NCBI RefSeq assembly: GCF_024714475.1 | Contig: NZ_JAMZMI010000008.1 | Coordinates: forward strand, 1-64,000 | Direction of reading: 5' to 3' | Source of the DNA: Marinoscillum sp. MHG1-6 | GTDB taxonomy: Bacteria; Bacteroidota; Bacteroidia; Cytophagales; Cyclobacteriaceae | Length of the DNA stretch: 64,000 nt | Shown: in pieces, positions 15,997 to 25,315 of the stretch | Layout: each line of letters starts with the position of its first letter | Position numbering within the stretch: the stretch's first letter is position 1 | Position numbers and translations under genes: made by a program | The notes under the pieces: model-generated | Seen by the model: only the letters and a program-made list of their open reading frames with translations | What the model was told of the DNA's origin: nothing | The model's database searches: none

Positions 15997-17958
15997 ATGA
16001 AAACAATACTAAAAGGATCGCAATTGTGGCTCATGGGCCTTGCTATCATGGTCATGTCTTGTGGCCAATCCAATAATCAAAACACCGGAGCGCTCGGTAG
16101 CAATATTGCTGAGAGGGTATATGTGGCTCCGGGGGAGCATGATGAATTTTATGCGTTTGTATCAGGAGGGTTTAGTGGCCAATTGGCTGTACACGGTCTG
16201 CCATCCGGACGGTTGTTCCGCGTCATACCGGTATTCTCACAAGATCCCGAAAAAGCGTTTGGCTATAACGAGGAAACCAAACCGATGCTCAACACTTCAT
16301 TCGGTTTTGTTCCCTGGGATGACGCCCACCACCCCGACCTTTCTCAAACGAATGGTGAAATTGACGGACGTTGGTGCTTTATCAATGCAAACAATACCCC
16401 ACGAATTGCCAGGATCAGTTTGTCCACTTTCGAAACGGAAGAGATCATTGAGTTGCCCAACAGTGCCGGTAATCACAGCTCGTCATTTGTGACTGAAAAT
16501 ACCGAATACATCGTGGCCGGAACGCGATTTTCCGTACCTGTGCCTCAACAGGACATTTCGATCAACGAGTATAAAGGCAAATTCAAAGGAGCGATGTCAT
16601 TTATCAAGGTGGATCCAAATACCGGGCGTTTTAACCTGGAATTTCAAATTATGATGCCGGGCTTCGACTATGACCTTGCCCACCCGGGAAGAGGTAAATC
16701 CCATGGTTGGATGTTTTTCTCAACATACAACACAGAAGAAGCCAATACACTGCTTGAAGTCAATGCATCACAGAACGATAAGGATTTTATCGCGGCTATT
16801 AACTGGAAAAAAGCAGAAGAGCTCATAGCTAATGGGGATTTTGAAACGATGAATGTGGAGTATGCTCATAATGTTTACGATGAGGCCACACACTCTGCTA
16901 CCTCAACTATCAAAAATGAGGTGAAGGTGATTGATCCGTCAAAATATCCGGGACTGGTCTATCTACTACCCACTCCCAAATCTCCACATGGATGTGATGT
17001 GGACCCTACTGGTGAATACATTGTTGGAAGTGGTAAACTATCTGCCAGTCTCACCGCGCATTCTTTTACCAAAATGTTGGCAGCGATCGAAAATCAAAAA
17101 TTCGATGGAGACGTGTACAATATTCCCATTATCAACTATGATGATGTCGTGGGAGGTGTCGTACAGCAAGCGGGTCTGGGTCCATTGCATACAGAGTTTG
17201 ACGGAAAGGGATTTGGGTATACCACCTTCTTTATTTCATCAGAAGTCGTGAAATGGAAAGTAGGAACCTGGGAAGTGGTGGACAGACAACCTACTTACTA
17301 TTCAGTGGGCCACCTGATGATTCCCGGAGGAAATTCCAGAAAACCTTTTGGTAAGTACGTGCTGGCCATGAATAAAATCACCAAAGACAGGTACTTGCCT
17401 ACGGGCCCTGAATTATGTCAATCCGCTCAGCTCTATGATATTTCAGGTGAAAAAATGGAACTACTACTGGACTTCCCAACCATTGGTGAGCCGCACTATG
17501 CTGCAGGTTGTCCGGCGGATTTGATCAAGCCCAATCAGAAAAAAATATTCAGATTGGAAGACAATCTGCATCCCTATGCAGCCAAAAGCGAGAAAGAGGC
17601 TCGTGTAGAGCGAGATGGAAATGAGGTACATATCTACATGACCACCATCAGGAGTCACTTTGCACCGGATAATATTGAAGGTGTCAAAGTGGGTGACAAG
17701 GTGTACTTCCACGTCACCAATCTGGAACAGGATTATGATGTGCCGCACGGAATATCCATGATTGGGGCGAATACTTCGGAGTTACTCATTATGCCGGGAC
17801 AGACAGAAACATTTGTCTGGAAGCCCAAAAGAGTAGGAGTATGGCCCTTTTACTGTACAGATTTTTGTTCGGCGCTTCACCAGGAAATGCAGGGATACGT
17901 AAGGGTCTCTGACAAAGATGCCGACGTTCCATTGAGTTGGAGCCTCGATGGAGAATAA
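15997..17958 (+). CDS. nosZ: Nitrous-oxide reductase, Sec-dependent (clade II-like)
   Basis: This 653-residue enzyme reduces N2O to N2 in the periplasm. The N-terminus has a Sec/lipoprotein-type signal (VMSC, Cys22) instead of the twin-arginine signal of clade I enzymes. The seven-bladed propeller holds the CuZ histidines, including DAHHPDLS near residue 110. The C-terminal cupredoxin domain has the CuA motif CTDFCSALHQEM at residues 620-631. It follows the FAS1 gene by 18 bp. The lipobox suggests that it is membrane-tethered. Length and motifs look intact, so it should be active. Confidence 0.97.
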   Translation: MKTILKGSQLWLMGLAIMVMSCGQSNNQNTGALGSNIAERVYVAPGEHDEFYAFVSGGFSGQLAVHGLPSGRLFRVIPVFSQDPEKAFGYNEETKPMLNTSFGFVPWDDAHHPDLSQTNGEIDGRWCFINANNTPRIARISLSTFETEEIIELPNSAGNHSSSFVTENTEYIVAGTRFSVPVPQQDISINEYKGKFKGAMSFIKVDPNTGRFNLEFQIMMPGFDYDLAHPGRGKSHGWMFFSTYNTEEANTLLEVNASQNDKDFIAAINWKKAEELIANGDFETMNVEYAHNVYDEATHSATSTIKNEVKVIDPSKYPGLVYLLPTPKSPHGCDVDPTGEYIVGSGKLSASLTAHSFTKMLAAIENQKFDGDVYNIPIINYDDVVGGVVQQAGLGPLHTEFDGKGFGYTTFFISSEVVKWKVGTWEVVDRQPTYYSVGHLMIPGGNSRKPFGKYVLAMNKITKDRYLPTGPELCQSAQLYDISGEKMELLLDFPTIGEPHYAAGCPADLIKPNQKKIFRLEDNLHPYAAKSEKEARVERDGNEVHIYMTTIRSHFAPDNIEGVKVGDKVYFHVTNLEQDYDVPHGISMIGANTSELLIMPGQTETFVWKPKRVGVWPFYCTDFCSALHQEMQGYVRVSDKDADVPLSWSLDGE

Positions 17959-17987
17959 TAGAAAGTTGATCTGTCAATAGGCAGGAA

Positions 17988-18014
17988 GATATGGCCGCCG
18001 AAGGCGGCCATATC
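17988..18014. other. Strong hairpin between nosZ and nosL
   Basis: This is a perfect 12-bp-arm inverted repeat (GATATGGCCGCC, loop GAA, GGCGGCCATATC) with no T-run, so it is not a typical terminator. Lying 30 bp after the nosZ stop, it may protect the nosZ mRNA 3' end or set the ratio between NosZ and the downstream assembly proteins. An ATG at 17991 lies inside the hairpin and is unlikely to be the nosL start. Confidence 0.6.
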
Positions 18015-18035
18015 TCCAAACTAAAACTAGAAGTC

Positions 18036-19061
18036 ATGAAACGGTCTAAACTATACATGCTGGTTGGGGCATTGCTACTCGCAAGTTTGTTTGTGCTGCC
18101 GCTGTGGAACATCACCCTGGAAGCACCTCAGTATCCTACCCCGATAGGGATGAACATTTACATCACCAGGTTTACAGGTGTGGGAGAAAATGACATTCGG
18201 AACATCAACATCATGAACCATTATGTAGGTATGAAGGAAATCCCGGAGGTGATTCCGGAATTTACGATTTTCCCCTACTTCGTTGGTGGGATGATCTTAT
18301 TGGGCCTTCTTTTCGCATTGATTGGTAATCGTAAACTTTACATTACGTGGTTTGGCCTTATGATCCTATTGGGCACATTGGCCATGTACGATTTTTACCA
18401 GTGGGAGTACGACTACGGACATGATCTTAAAGCCAATGCTGCTATTAAATTCACAGATGCAGACGGCAATCCCATGACCTACCAGCCTCCACTTATCGGA
18501 GCGAAAAGGATACTCAATTTCAGGGCGATATCCATGCCCAGAATTGGAACCTACCTCATGGTTTTGGGAATGGCCCTCTCGGTACTGGCCTTCATCCAAC
18601 ATAAAAAAGAGTCTGCCGGCAAACTGTCAGCAGTATTGATATTGGGCTTCCTGGTAACAGGCGTATGGTCGTGCGAGGTGAAACCCCAAAAGATCAACTA
18701 TGGTACAGATGCCTGCGATTTCTGCAGAATGACCATCGTGGACCGCCAGCATGCGGCACAACTGGTCACAGAAAAAGGTAAGGCCTATAAGTATGATGCC
18801 ATTGAATGCATGATGAACGACCTGAAGAAATGGGATCGTCCGGCGGTTGCCTTCTACCTGGTGGCTGACTATGCCAATCCGGGGGTGCTGACTGATGCCA
18901 GGGAAGCACATTTCCTCATTAGCGAGTCGATTCCCAGTCCGATGGGGGCATTTTTGACTGCATTCGCTTATGAGACAGCCCGGGCAGACACGTTTGATTC
19001 TGTAGGTGGTGAATTACTCTATTGGTCGGAACTGAAGAGTGAATTTGATCTAACTAACTAA
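18036..19061 (+). CDS. nosL: Fusion of a membrane domain with the copper chaperone NosL
   Basis: This 341-residue protein (ATG 18036; the in-frame ATG at 17991 lies in a hairpin) has a first helix at about residues 5-25, a periplasmic loop, then helices near 80-100, 105-125 and 170-190. A further hydrophobic segment ends in WSC (Cys213), which reads like a buried lipobox. From there to the end is a NosL domain, with the Cu(I)-binding motif CDFCRM, a VTEKGKAYKYDAIECM segment and FLISESIPSPMGAFLTAF. NosL normally is a free lipoprotein that delivers Cu(I) to NosZ. Here it is tethered to a multi-helix membrane part of unknown function that lies where nosB-like genes occur in other clusters. The old lipobox may now be a membrane helix. 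Confidence 0.85.
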   Translation: MKRSKLYMLVGALLLASLFVLPLWNITLEAPQYPTPIGMNIYITRFTGVGENDIRNINIMNHYVGMKEIPEVIPEFTIFPYFVGGMILLGLLFALIGNRKLYITWFGLMILLGTLAMYDFYQWEYDYGHDLKANAAIKFTDADGNPMTYQPPLIGAKRILNFRAISMPRIGTYLMVLGMALSVLAFIQHKKESAGKLSAVLILGFLVTGVWSCEVKPQKINYGTDACDFCRMTIVDRQHAAQLVTEKGKAYKYDAIECMMNDLKKWDRPAVAFYLVADYANPGVLTDAREAHFLISESIPSPMGAFLTAFAYETARADTFDSVGGELLYWSELKSEFDLTN

Positions 19062-19181
19062 AAAATAACAGGATATAGCTTCGGATTGATTCATGTTTTG
19101 AACCCCGTATTGGGAATGCATGATTGAGCTATTTTCTCCAATCTAAGCCATCCGTTTTTTTGTATAAATTTTGAAACAGTT

Positions 19182-20417
19182 ATGTTTCTCCGAATTACCA
19201 TATCCAATATTTTGCTGATGGTTTTCCTCTCGGGGATCTGCAGGGAAATTGTCGTTTCTCCTCAAGAGGGTCTGATTTCACTAAAGCAGGCTATTGAGAT
19301 GGCTAACCATGGCGATACCATCAGGGTAAAACCAGGAACCTACGAGTGCAGAAATCTATTCATTGAGAAACCACTCACCCTTATCGGAGAAAAAGGTGCT
19401 GTTCTGGATGGTGGAAATGAAAGTTATGTACTGAAGCTATTAGCAGATAATATCACTATTGAAGGCTTTGAGATTAACAACTCAGGGAAAAGCTATACGA
19501 AAGATTACGCAGCCATTTACGTTTCCGGCACTTCAGGCTTCCGGATAATTGCTAACAAAATAGACCAGTCATTTTTTGGAATACTGGTAGAGAAATCAAG
19601 AAATGGATTGATCCGTGATAACAGGGTGAACGGAAATGCCAAAAGGGAAGACGAGTCAGGTAATGGCATCCATTTATGGCACTGCGACAGCGTAAAAATT
19701 ACTAATAATGAGGTGTCCGGAATGCGAGATGGGATTTACCTGGAGTTTGTGAGTGCCAGCCAGGTTACCCAAAACCATACCCATGCAAATGTCCGCTATG
19801 GCCTTCATTTTATGTTTTCAAGCCATGATGATTACGTCGGCAACACTTTTGAAAACAATGGGGCAGGGGTGGCAGTCATGTTTTCGAAATGGATCCGGAT
19901 GGAAAGCAATAACTTCATCAAAAACTGGGGAACGGCTTCTTACGGACTTTTATTGAAAGAAATATATGACGGTGAAGTGATCAATAATCGATTCGAGGAG
20001 AACACCATGGGCATTTATGTGGATGGGTCGTCCCGTGTCAACTACCTCAATAATACCTTAAAACAAAATGGATGGGCTATTAAGGTTTCAGGAGGCTGTT
20101 ATTCCAATCAGTTCAGTCATAACAACTTCATTGGAAATTCCTTTGATATCTCTTACAACTCCCGGATGAATGACAACACTTTTCATGGTAATTTCTGGAG
20201 TGAGTACACTGGATATGATCTTGATAAAGACGGAAAAGGGGACATTCCATACCGACCGGTGAAGTTGTTCTCCTACATCGTCAATCAGACGCCGGAGACC
20301 ATCGTGTTGCTAAGAAGTCTGTTTGTAGATATTATTAATTTTTCAGAGAAGGTCTCACCGGTCTTTACGCCCGATGACCTTGTCGATGATTCACCTTCAA
20401 TGAAAATGTTCTTATGA
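19182..20417 (+). CDS. nosD: NosD, periplasmic copper-site maturation protein
   Basis: This 411-residue protein has a signal peptide and then a right-handed parallel beta-helix (residues about 60-340, repeated N-N, G-I and IxxNxx turns typical of carbohydrate-binding/sugar-hydrolysis repeats). NosD works with the ABC pair NosF-NosY to build the Cu4S site of NosZ, probably by supplying sulfur. It is 120 bp after nosL and its stop overlaps the nosF start by 4 bp (ATGA). The length is typical. Confidence 0.94.
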   Translation: MFLRITISNILLMVFLSGICREIVVSPQEGLISLKQAIEMANHGDTIRVKPGTYECRNLFIEKPLTLIGEKGAVLDGGNESYVLKLLADNITIEGFEINNSGKSYTKDYAAIYVSGTSGFRIIANKIDQSFFGILVEKSRNGLIRDNRVNGNAKREDESGNGIHLWHCDSVKITNNEVSGMRDGIYLEFVSASQVTQNHTHANVRYGLHFMFSSHDDYVGNTFENNGAGVAVMFSKWIRMESNNFIKNWGTASYGLLLKEIYDGEVINNRFEENTMGIYVDGSSRVNYLNNTLKQNGWAIKVSGGCYSNQFSHNNFIGNSFDISYNSRMNDNTFHGNFWSEYTGYDLDKDGKGDIPYRPVKLFSYIVNQTPETIVLLRSLFVDIINFSEKVSPVFTPDDLVDDSPSMKMFL

Positions 20418-21112
20418 TTGCTGTTCAACACATAGGAAAATCATTCGGGAAACTGACCGTATTAGATGATATCAGTTTTGAGGTGAACAACCCCGGAATT
20501 TTTGCTGTGCTGGGACCAAACGGGTCCGGGAAGACCACTTTTCTGAAGATTTTACTGGGAATGGTGATCCCGGAAACAGGTAAAATGCTATTTGATGGAA
20601 AAGACATTTCCAGATCGTTTAAATACCGAAACAAAATTGGCTACTTGCCCCAGGTCGCTCAGTTTCCAGATAACCTCACCGTTGTGGAGATTATCAATAT
20701 GATCAAAAATATTCGTCAGCAGCCTGCCCATTCGGAGCAATTAATCTCACTGTTTGGGTTAGCTAAATCCCTGGACAAGAAACTGGGAACACTTTCCGGT
20801 GGCACCCGCCAAAAGGTCAATATTGTGCTCACATTCATGTTTGATAATCCGGTGATCGTACTGGATGAACCAACCGCGGGACTTGATCCTGTTTCCCTTA
20901 TCAAGCTCAAGGATCTGATCCAACAAGAGAAAAACGCAGGGAAGATCATCCTGATCACCTCCCACATCATGGGCCTGGTAGAAGAGCTTGCTGATGAGAT
21001 CATCTTTTTGCTTGAAGGTCAGATTTTTTTCAAGGGGACTTTAGAAGATCTGAAATCAAAAACCGGCAGCGAGGACCTTGAACACTCGATCGCGACAATT
21101 TTAGAACCATGA
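20414..21112 (+). CDS. nosF: NosF, ABC transporter ATPase
   Basis: This 232-residue ATPase has Walker A GPNGSGKTT, signature LSGGTRQK (Q follows R instead of the usual Q-Q/R pattern), and Walker B VIVLDEPTAGLDP. It powers NosY in maturation of the NosZ copper site. Both ends overlap neighbours by 4 bp (ATGA), showing translational coupling in nosDFY. Confidence 0.95.
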   Translation: MIAVQHIGKSFGKLTVLDDISFEVNNPGIFAVLGPNGSGKTTFLKILLGMVIPETGKMLFDGKDISRSFKYRNKIGYLPQVAQFPDNLTVVEIINMIKNIRQQPAHSEQLISLFGLAKSLDKKLGTLSGGTRQKVNIVLTFMFDNPVIVLDEPTAGLDPVSLIKLKDLIQQEKNAGKIILITSHIMGLVEELADEIIFLLEGQIFFKGTLEDLKSKTGSEDLEHSIATILEP

Positions 21113-21891
21113 TCAAGATTTTGAAATATAGTTTCTCTGACCTGATCCGTAGCAGATGGAGTTATATCTACCTGGTTTTCTACCTGATCCTTGGTTTCTC
21201 CCTGCTGTTTCTAAATAATGATTTGTCCAAGGCGATCATAACGCTCATGAACATCATCGTGGTGCTTACTCCTATGATAGGAACCATATTCGGTGTCATG
21301 TACTTCTATAATTCCCGCGAGTTTACAGAACTGTTACTAGCTCAGCCGGTCAGAAGATCGCGCATCTTTTTGGGGCAGTACCTGGGAATTTCCATCTCGT
21401 TGGCGCTTAGCCTTACCATGGGCCTTGGGATACCATTTCTGATCTATGGCATCTTTCAATCTCCTGAGATATTCAATTTTCTCATGTTACTGGTTTCGGG
21501 GACCTTTCTCACTTTCATTTTTGTCGCGCTATCGATCAATATTGCCCTGTTCAACACCAATAAAATCAAAGGCTTTGGATACGCCATCCTCATGTGGCTG
21601 TTCTTTGCGGTGATCTATGATGGATTGTTTCTCATATCCCTGGTGGTTTTTAATGACTACCCTTTGGACAACCTGGCATTGACAGCCAGCTTTCTAAACC
21701 CCATTGACCTGTCAAGGATCATGATCTTATTAAAACTGGATATTTCTGCCCTGCTTGGTTACACTGGAGCCCTTTTTCAAAAATTCTTTGGTACCGGGAC
21801 AGGACTTCTAAGCTCGATTGCCATGTTGCTCATATGGGTCATGATTCCCATATTCACAATGGTCAAAAAATCTGAAAGAAAGGATTTCTAA
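21109..21891 (+). CDS. nosY: NosY, ABC transporter permease
   Basis: This 260-residue integral membrane protein has about six helices (first at residues 16-35, last at about 235-252) and the ABC-2 style loop SREFTELLLAQPVRRSRI. It forms the NosDFY complex with NosF. It is the last gene of the operon and is followed by about 200 bp with no gene. No nosR, nosG or nosH is present nearby, so electron delivery probably relies on the cytochrome encoded upstream. Confidence 0.93.
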   Translation: MIKILKYSFSDLIRSRWSYIYLVFYLILGFSLLFLNNDLSKAIITLMNIIVVLTPMIGTIFGVMYFYNSREFTELLLAQPVRRSRIFLGQYLGISISLALSLTMGLGIPFLIYGIFQSPEIFNFLMLLVSGTFLTFIFVALSINIALFNTNKIKGFGYAILMWLFFAVIYDGLFLISLVVFNDYPLDNLALTASFLNPIDLSRIMILLKLDISALLGYTGALFQKFFGTGTGLLSSIAMLLIWVMIPIFTMVKKSERKDF

Positions 21892-22101
21892 CCAGGTCTT
21901 CGGCAGAACAAAAGATCGCATTTTGGTTCAGAATTGCTTTAATTGCTCTCCTCAGAGTCACCGTAGGGACTCTTCGCCCATGGCGGGTGTTAACACTGGA
22001 CGAATAAACCGCCTTTCGGGATGTTTGGATAAATTGTCACGTTATTTCGCATATGTGAGGCGATGTTACCTATGCGGTTGTTAGCTTGAATATCATTCTA
22101 G

Positions 22102-22197
22102 ATGAAAGAATTAGCCATCAAAATAAAAACGGTTTATGTCCCGTTCTTGATGATCGCAATCTCAACGATCATTATCTATTCGCTTTTGACGGGATAA
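22102..22197 (+). CDS. Possible 31-residue membrane microprotein
   Basis: This is a short frame from ATG 22102 to TAA 22197. The product has a basic N-terminus and one hydrophobic helix (about residues 12-29). A stem-loop (22207-22223) follows within 10 bp, which supports a short transcription unit. It is too short for statistics and no family is recognised. The 21892-22101 stretch before it holds no other gene, only a 6-bp-arm hairpin near 21953-21972. Confidence 0.35.
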   Translation: MKELAIKIKTVYVPFLMIAISTIIIYSLLTG

Positions 22198-22206
22198 AAA
22201 AGAAAA

Positions 22207-22241
22207 GCAGCCAATTGGGCTGCCTCCCCGGCATTTGCCGC
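22207..22241 (+). terminator. Stem-loops between nosY and the EamA gene
   Basis: GCAGCC...GGCTGC (22207-22223, AATT loop) is followed by CGGC...GCCG (22230-22241). They probably end the nos operon or the 31-codon frame. No strong T-run follows, so confidence is moderate. The rest of the gap to 22381 is AT-rich and featureless. Confidence 0.45.
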
Positions 22242-22381
22242 TTATGTTCCTATTAGTTATTCTCTATTATCTAAAAAATGGAGCATTTTCTCGAACTGAC
22301 GGGTTTTTGCTGTTATTAAAATCCTTTATAATTATAAAATTTAATGTTTTGAATGGTAAAGTTAAATGTCTCATCTTGTTT

Positions 22382-23242
22382 CTATGTTGTCGCAGGCTTT
22401 TCTGCCAACTTTTCCTTCAGAACTACATTCAAAATCACCCCCAATAACACCAACCCCATACCTGCATAAGTCATCCAGTTGAAGGTTTCATCAAAAAGAA
22501 ACCAGCCGAAGAGCAATGCATAGACAAGTCCCACGTAGTTCAATATTGAAATTTTTGAGACCTCTTCGCTTTGGTAGGCTTTAGTCAGAAAATATTGTGC
22601 GATCTGCGTGCAGATGCCTACCCCTAATAGTACGACCCAATCCCATCCCTGTGGCTGGACCCAAACAAAGACGGACCAAATAGACGCGATAGGCAGTACG
22701 ACCAAAGGAAAGTAGAAGATGATCACCAAGGGATGCTCTGAGGTCTTAAGTTTTCTGACAAAGTTGTAGGCCAGTCCGGTTCCCATGGCGGAGGCAATGC
22801 CGATTAGGAGATGTGTGGTCGACATGCGTGCATCAAAGCCCTGAACGATGATCACACCTACAAAACTCATAAGGAAGAATATCCACTGGAAGCTCGCCAC
22901 TTTCTCTTTTACCAGGTAAATACCCAAAATGGTGGCAAAAATCGGCGCTATATACTGAAGCGTAGCCGCAGTGGCCAGTGGGATTTCCTGAAGTAGCCAA
23001 AAGTAGGTGATGAGTGCAAATGCTCCGGCGGACCCCCTAAGGATCAACACGGGTTTATTATTTCCCCAGACGCTGACTTTCTGCTTGTTGAGGTAATACA
23101 AACAAATGCTGATAGAAATAATGCATCGAAACAGGATGATCTCTATAGCCGGAATGTGAGGAACCAGCTTCACACATACTTTCATCACCACAAAAACGAA
23201 GGTGGCGATGAGCATATATTGTACTCCTTTGGAAAAGAACAT
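22382..23242 (-). CDS. EamA/DMT-superfamily transporter
   Basis: This 286-residue protein has about ten hydrophobic helices in two EamA repeats; the second half restarts near residue 145. Typical motifs are ATAATLQYIAPIFATILG in the first repeat and ILNYVGLVYALLFGWFLFDE in the second. The family exports small metabolites and amino acids across the inner membrane; the substrate is unknown. The start codon is 1-2 bp from the stop of the upstream ABC gene on the same strand, so the two are co-transcribed. Confidence 0.9.
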   Translation of the reverse strand: MFFSKGVQYMLIATFVFVVMKVCVKLVPHIPAIEIILFRCIISISICLYYLNKQKVSVWGNNKPVLILRGSAGAFALITYFWLLQEIPLATAATLQYIAPIFATILGIYLVKEKVASFQWIFFLMSFVGVIIVQGFDARMSTTHLLIGIASAMGTGLAYNFVRKLKTSEHPLVIIFYFPLVVLPIASIWSVFVWVQPQGWDWVVLLGVGICTQIAQYFLTKAYQSEEVSKISILNYVGLVYALLFGWFLFDETFNWMTYAGMGLVLLGVILNVVLKEKLAEKPATT

Positions 23243-23243
23243 G

Positions 23244-23897
23244 CTATTTTTCTATGATGCCGTCGGAAATTACCAGCTTGCGGTCAGCCATGTCGGCAAG
23301 GGCCTCATTGTGAGTCACAATTACAAACGTCTGACCTAATTGATCTCTCAGGTCGAAGAACAACTGGTGCAATTCATCAGCATTTTTGGAATCAAGGTTA
23401 CCACTTGGTTCATCTGCAAAAACAATGGAGGGGCTATTGATCAAGGCCCGGGCTACTGAAACCCTTTGTTGTTCTCCACCGGATAAAGCACCTGGTTTAT
23501 GATCTGCTCGTTCGGATAAATTCAAAATTTTCAACAACTCATTAGCGCGGGCTTTCACCTGCTTTTCAGACCGTCCTCCGATGAGTCCGGGGATACATAT
23601 GTTTTCCAATGCCGTAAACTCTGGAAGCAGATTGTGGAACTGAAAAATGAATCCGATTTCCTTATTTCTGAAAGCAGCTAATTGTTGTCTTTTGAGATTA
23701 AACACATCCGAATCATTGATTTTCAGCGTGCCCTGATCCGGTCGGTCCAGTGTACCCAGAATGTGCAACAAGGTGCTCTTGCCTGCCCCTGATGATCCAA
23801 CGACAGATACCACTTCTTTTGGAGCGATAGAAAGTTCGATGCCTTTCAGTACCGGAAGTGATCCGTAGGCCTTGAAAATACCTTGAGCTTTGAGCAT
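23244..23897 (-). CDS. LolD-like ABC transporter ATP-binding protein
   Basis: This 217-residue ATPase starts at the ATG at 23897, which fits the family start ([12 protein letters not shown]). The open frame continues 28 codons upstream without similarity. Walker A is GSSGAGKST, the signature LSGGEQQRV, Walker [13 protein letters not shown], with the H-loop in VTHN. It belongs to the LolD/MacB-type group that drives lipoprotein release or FtsX-like permeases. No cognate permease is adjacent, so it may serve permeases elsewhere, including the three FtsX-like ones in this window. Confidence 0.9.
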   Translation of the reverse strand: MLKAQGIFKAYGSLPVLKGIELSIAPKEVVSVVGSSGAGKSTLLHILGTLDRPDQGTLKINDSDVFNLKRQQLAAFRNKEIGFIFQFHNLLPEFTALENICIPGLIGGRSEKQVKARANELLKILNLSERADHKPGALSGGEQQRVSVARALINSPSIVFADEPSGNLDSKNADELHQLFFDLRDQLGQTFVIVTHNEALADMADRKLVISDGIIEK

Positions 23898-23947
23898 GCT
23901 GCAAATATAGAGACTGGATTTTTTAACCAAACCAATTGTTTCAATTC

Positions 23948-23978
23948 TTGAAAAACCAAGCCTTATGGCGTACATTCG
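23948..23978 (+). promoter_or_regulatory. Probable promoter of sucC
   Basis: TTG at 23948-23950 is followed after 20 nt by TACATTCG at 23971-23978, one base off TAnnTTTG. The sucC ATG is 67 bp downstream. Confidence 0.5.
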
Positions 23979-24044
23979 CACCGGAAAAATGCATGGGAGT
24001 AAGCATCTTTATTCTCAGTATTCATCAAATTCAAACTCAAATCC

Positions 24045-25256
24045 ATGAATATCCACGAATACCAAGCCAAAGAAATCCTAAAAGGATATGGTGTGACTAT
24101 CCAGGAAGGGATCGTAGCTGACACCCCTGGAGCGGCCCTGGAAGCAGCAAAAGAACTTAACAAACAAACTGGTACCTCATGGTACGTGGTTAAAGCACAG
24201 ATCCACGCTGGTGGACGCGGAAAAGGTAAAATCAACGAGACAGGATCTAATGGTGTTGTGCTTGCGAAAAGCCTTGAAGAGGTAGCTCCTAAGTCGGAGG
24301 CTATCCTTGGCGGAACTTTGGTGACACACCAGACTGGTCCGGAAGGTAAGAAAGTAAGTAAGGTGTTGATCGCCCAGGATGTATACTACCCTGGTGATTC
24401 AGAGCCTAAAGAATATTATTTGTCTATCCTTTTGGACAGAGCTAAAGGTTGCAATGTGATCATGGCTTCTACAGAAGGAGGTATGGACATCGAAACAGTC
24501 GCAGAGGAAACTCCCGAGAAAATTGTAAAGGAGTGGATCGATCCTGCGATTGGTTTGCAAGGTTTCCAGGCGAGAAAAGTAGCGTTCGCGTTAGGTCTGG
24601 AAGGTGAGGCGTTCAAAGGAATGGTGAAATTCATCTACGCACTTTACAATGCGTACCTGGGCACCGATGCATCTCAGTTTGAGATCAACCCGGTATTGAA
24701 AACTTCTGATAACAAAATTCTAGCTGTTGATGCGAAGGTAAATCTTGATGACAATGCCTTGTACAGACACAAAAACCTTGCTGAGCTAAGAGATATCAGC
24801 GAAGAAGATCCTTTGGAGGTTGAAGCTGGTGAAAGCGGTCTCAACTACGTAAAGCTTGATGGTAACGTAGGATGTATGGTAAACGGTGCCGGACTTGCGA
24901 TGGCTACCATGGATATCATTAAGCTTTCTGGTGGTGAGCCTGCAAACTTCCTTGATGTAGGGGGTGGGGCAAACGCCCAGACGGTAGAAGCTGGTTTCAG
25001 AATTATCCTGAAAGACCCTAACGTAAAAGCAATCCTTATCAATATCTTCGGTGGTATCGTAAGATGCGACAGAGTAGCGAATGGTGTTGTGGAGGCGTAT
25101 AAAAACATTGGTGAAATCAATGTGCCGATTATTGTTCGTCTACAAGGAACCAACGCTGAAGAAGGAGCCAAGATCATTGATGAGTCTGGCTTGAAAGTAG
25201 TTTCAGCTGTTGTATTGAAAGACGCTGCACAGAAAGTAAAAGAAGTATTGGCTTAA
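24045..25256 (+). CDS. sucC: Succinate-CoA ligase (ADP-forming) subunit beta
   Basis: This 403-residue subunit has an N-terminal ATP-grasp domain ([13 protein letters not shown], residues about 50-62) and a C-terminal ligase domain with [13 protein letters not shown]. With SucD it interconverts succinyl-CoA and succinate in the TCA cycle, making ATP. sucD is not adjacent; the gene ends in its own terminator. Strong codon bias suggests high expression. Typical full length. Confidence 0.97.
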   Translation: MNIHEYQAKEILKGYGVTIQEGIVADTPGAALEAAKELNKQTGTSWYVVKAQIHAGGRGKGKINETGSNGVVLAKSLEEVAPKSEAILGGTLVTHQTGPEGKKVSKVLIAQDVYYPGDSEPKEYYLSILLDRAKGCNVIMASTEGGMDIETVAEETPEKIVKEWIDPAIGLQGFQARKVAFALGLEGEAFKGMVKFIYALYNAYLGTDASQFEINPVLKTSDNKILAVDAKVNLDDNALYRHKNLAELRDISEEDPLEVEAGESGLNYVKLDGNVGCMVNGAGLAMATMDIIKLSGGEPANFLDVGGGANAQTVEAGFRIILKDPNVKAILINIFGGIVRCDRVANGVVEAYKNIGEINVPIIVRLQGTNAEEGAKIIDESGLKVVSAVVLKDAAQKVKEVLA

Positions 25257-25282
25257 GCTAAAAACTTAATCTATCAAATAGG

Positions 25283-25315
25283 AAAGCCCCTTGAGTAATC
25301 AAGGGGCTTTTTTTG
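25283..25315 (+). terminator. Intrinsic terminator of sucC
   Basis: A perfect 12-bp-arm hairpin (AAAGCCCCTTGA, loop GTAA, TCAAGGGGCTTT) with a run of seven T follows the stop by 27 bp. Confidence 0.92.

Noticed and set aside
20759-21003. Antisense frames in nosF
   Set aside because: They are shadows of a strongly conserved ABC ATPase gene.
21953-22095. Possible attC-like remnant after nosY (contains GTTACCT near 22066)
   Set aside because: The motif matches the cassette edges at 1840 and 3305, but no complementary partner or long palindrome is found nearby, so it could be chance.
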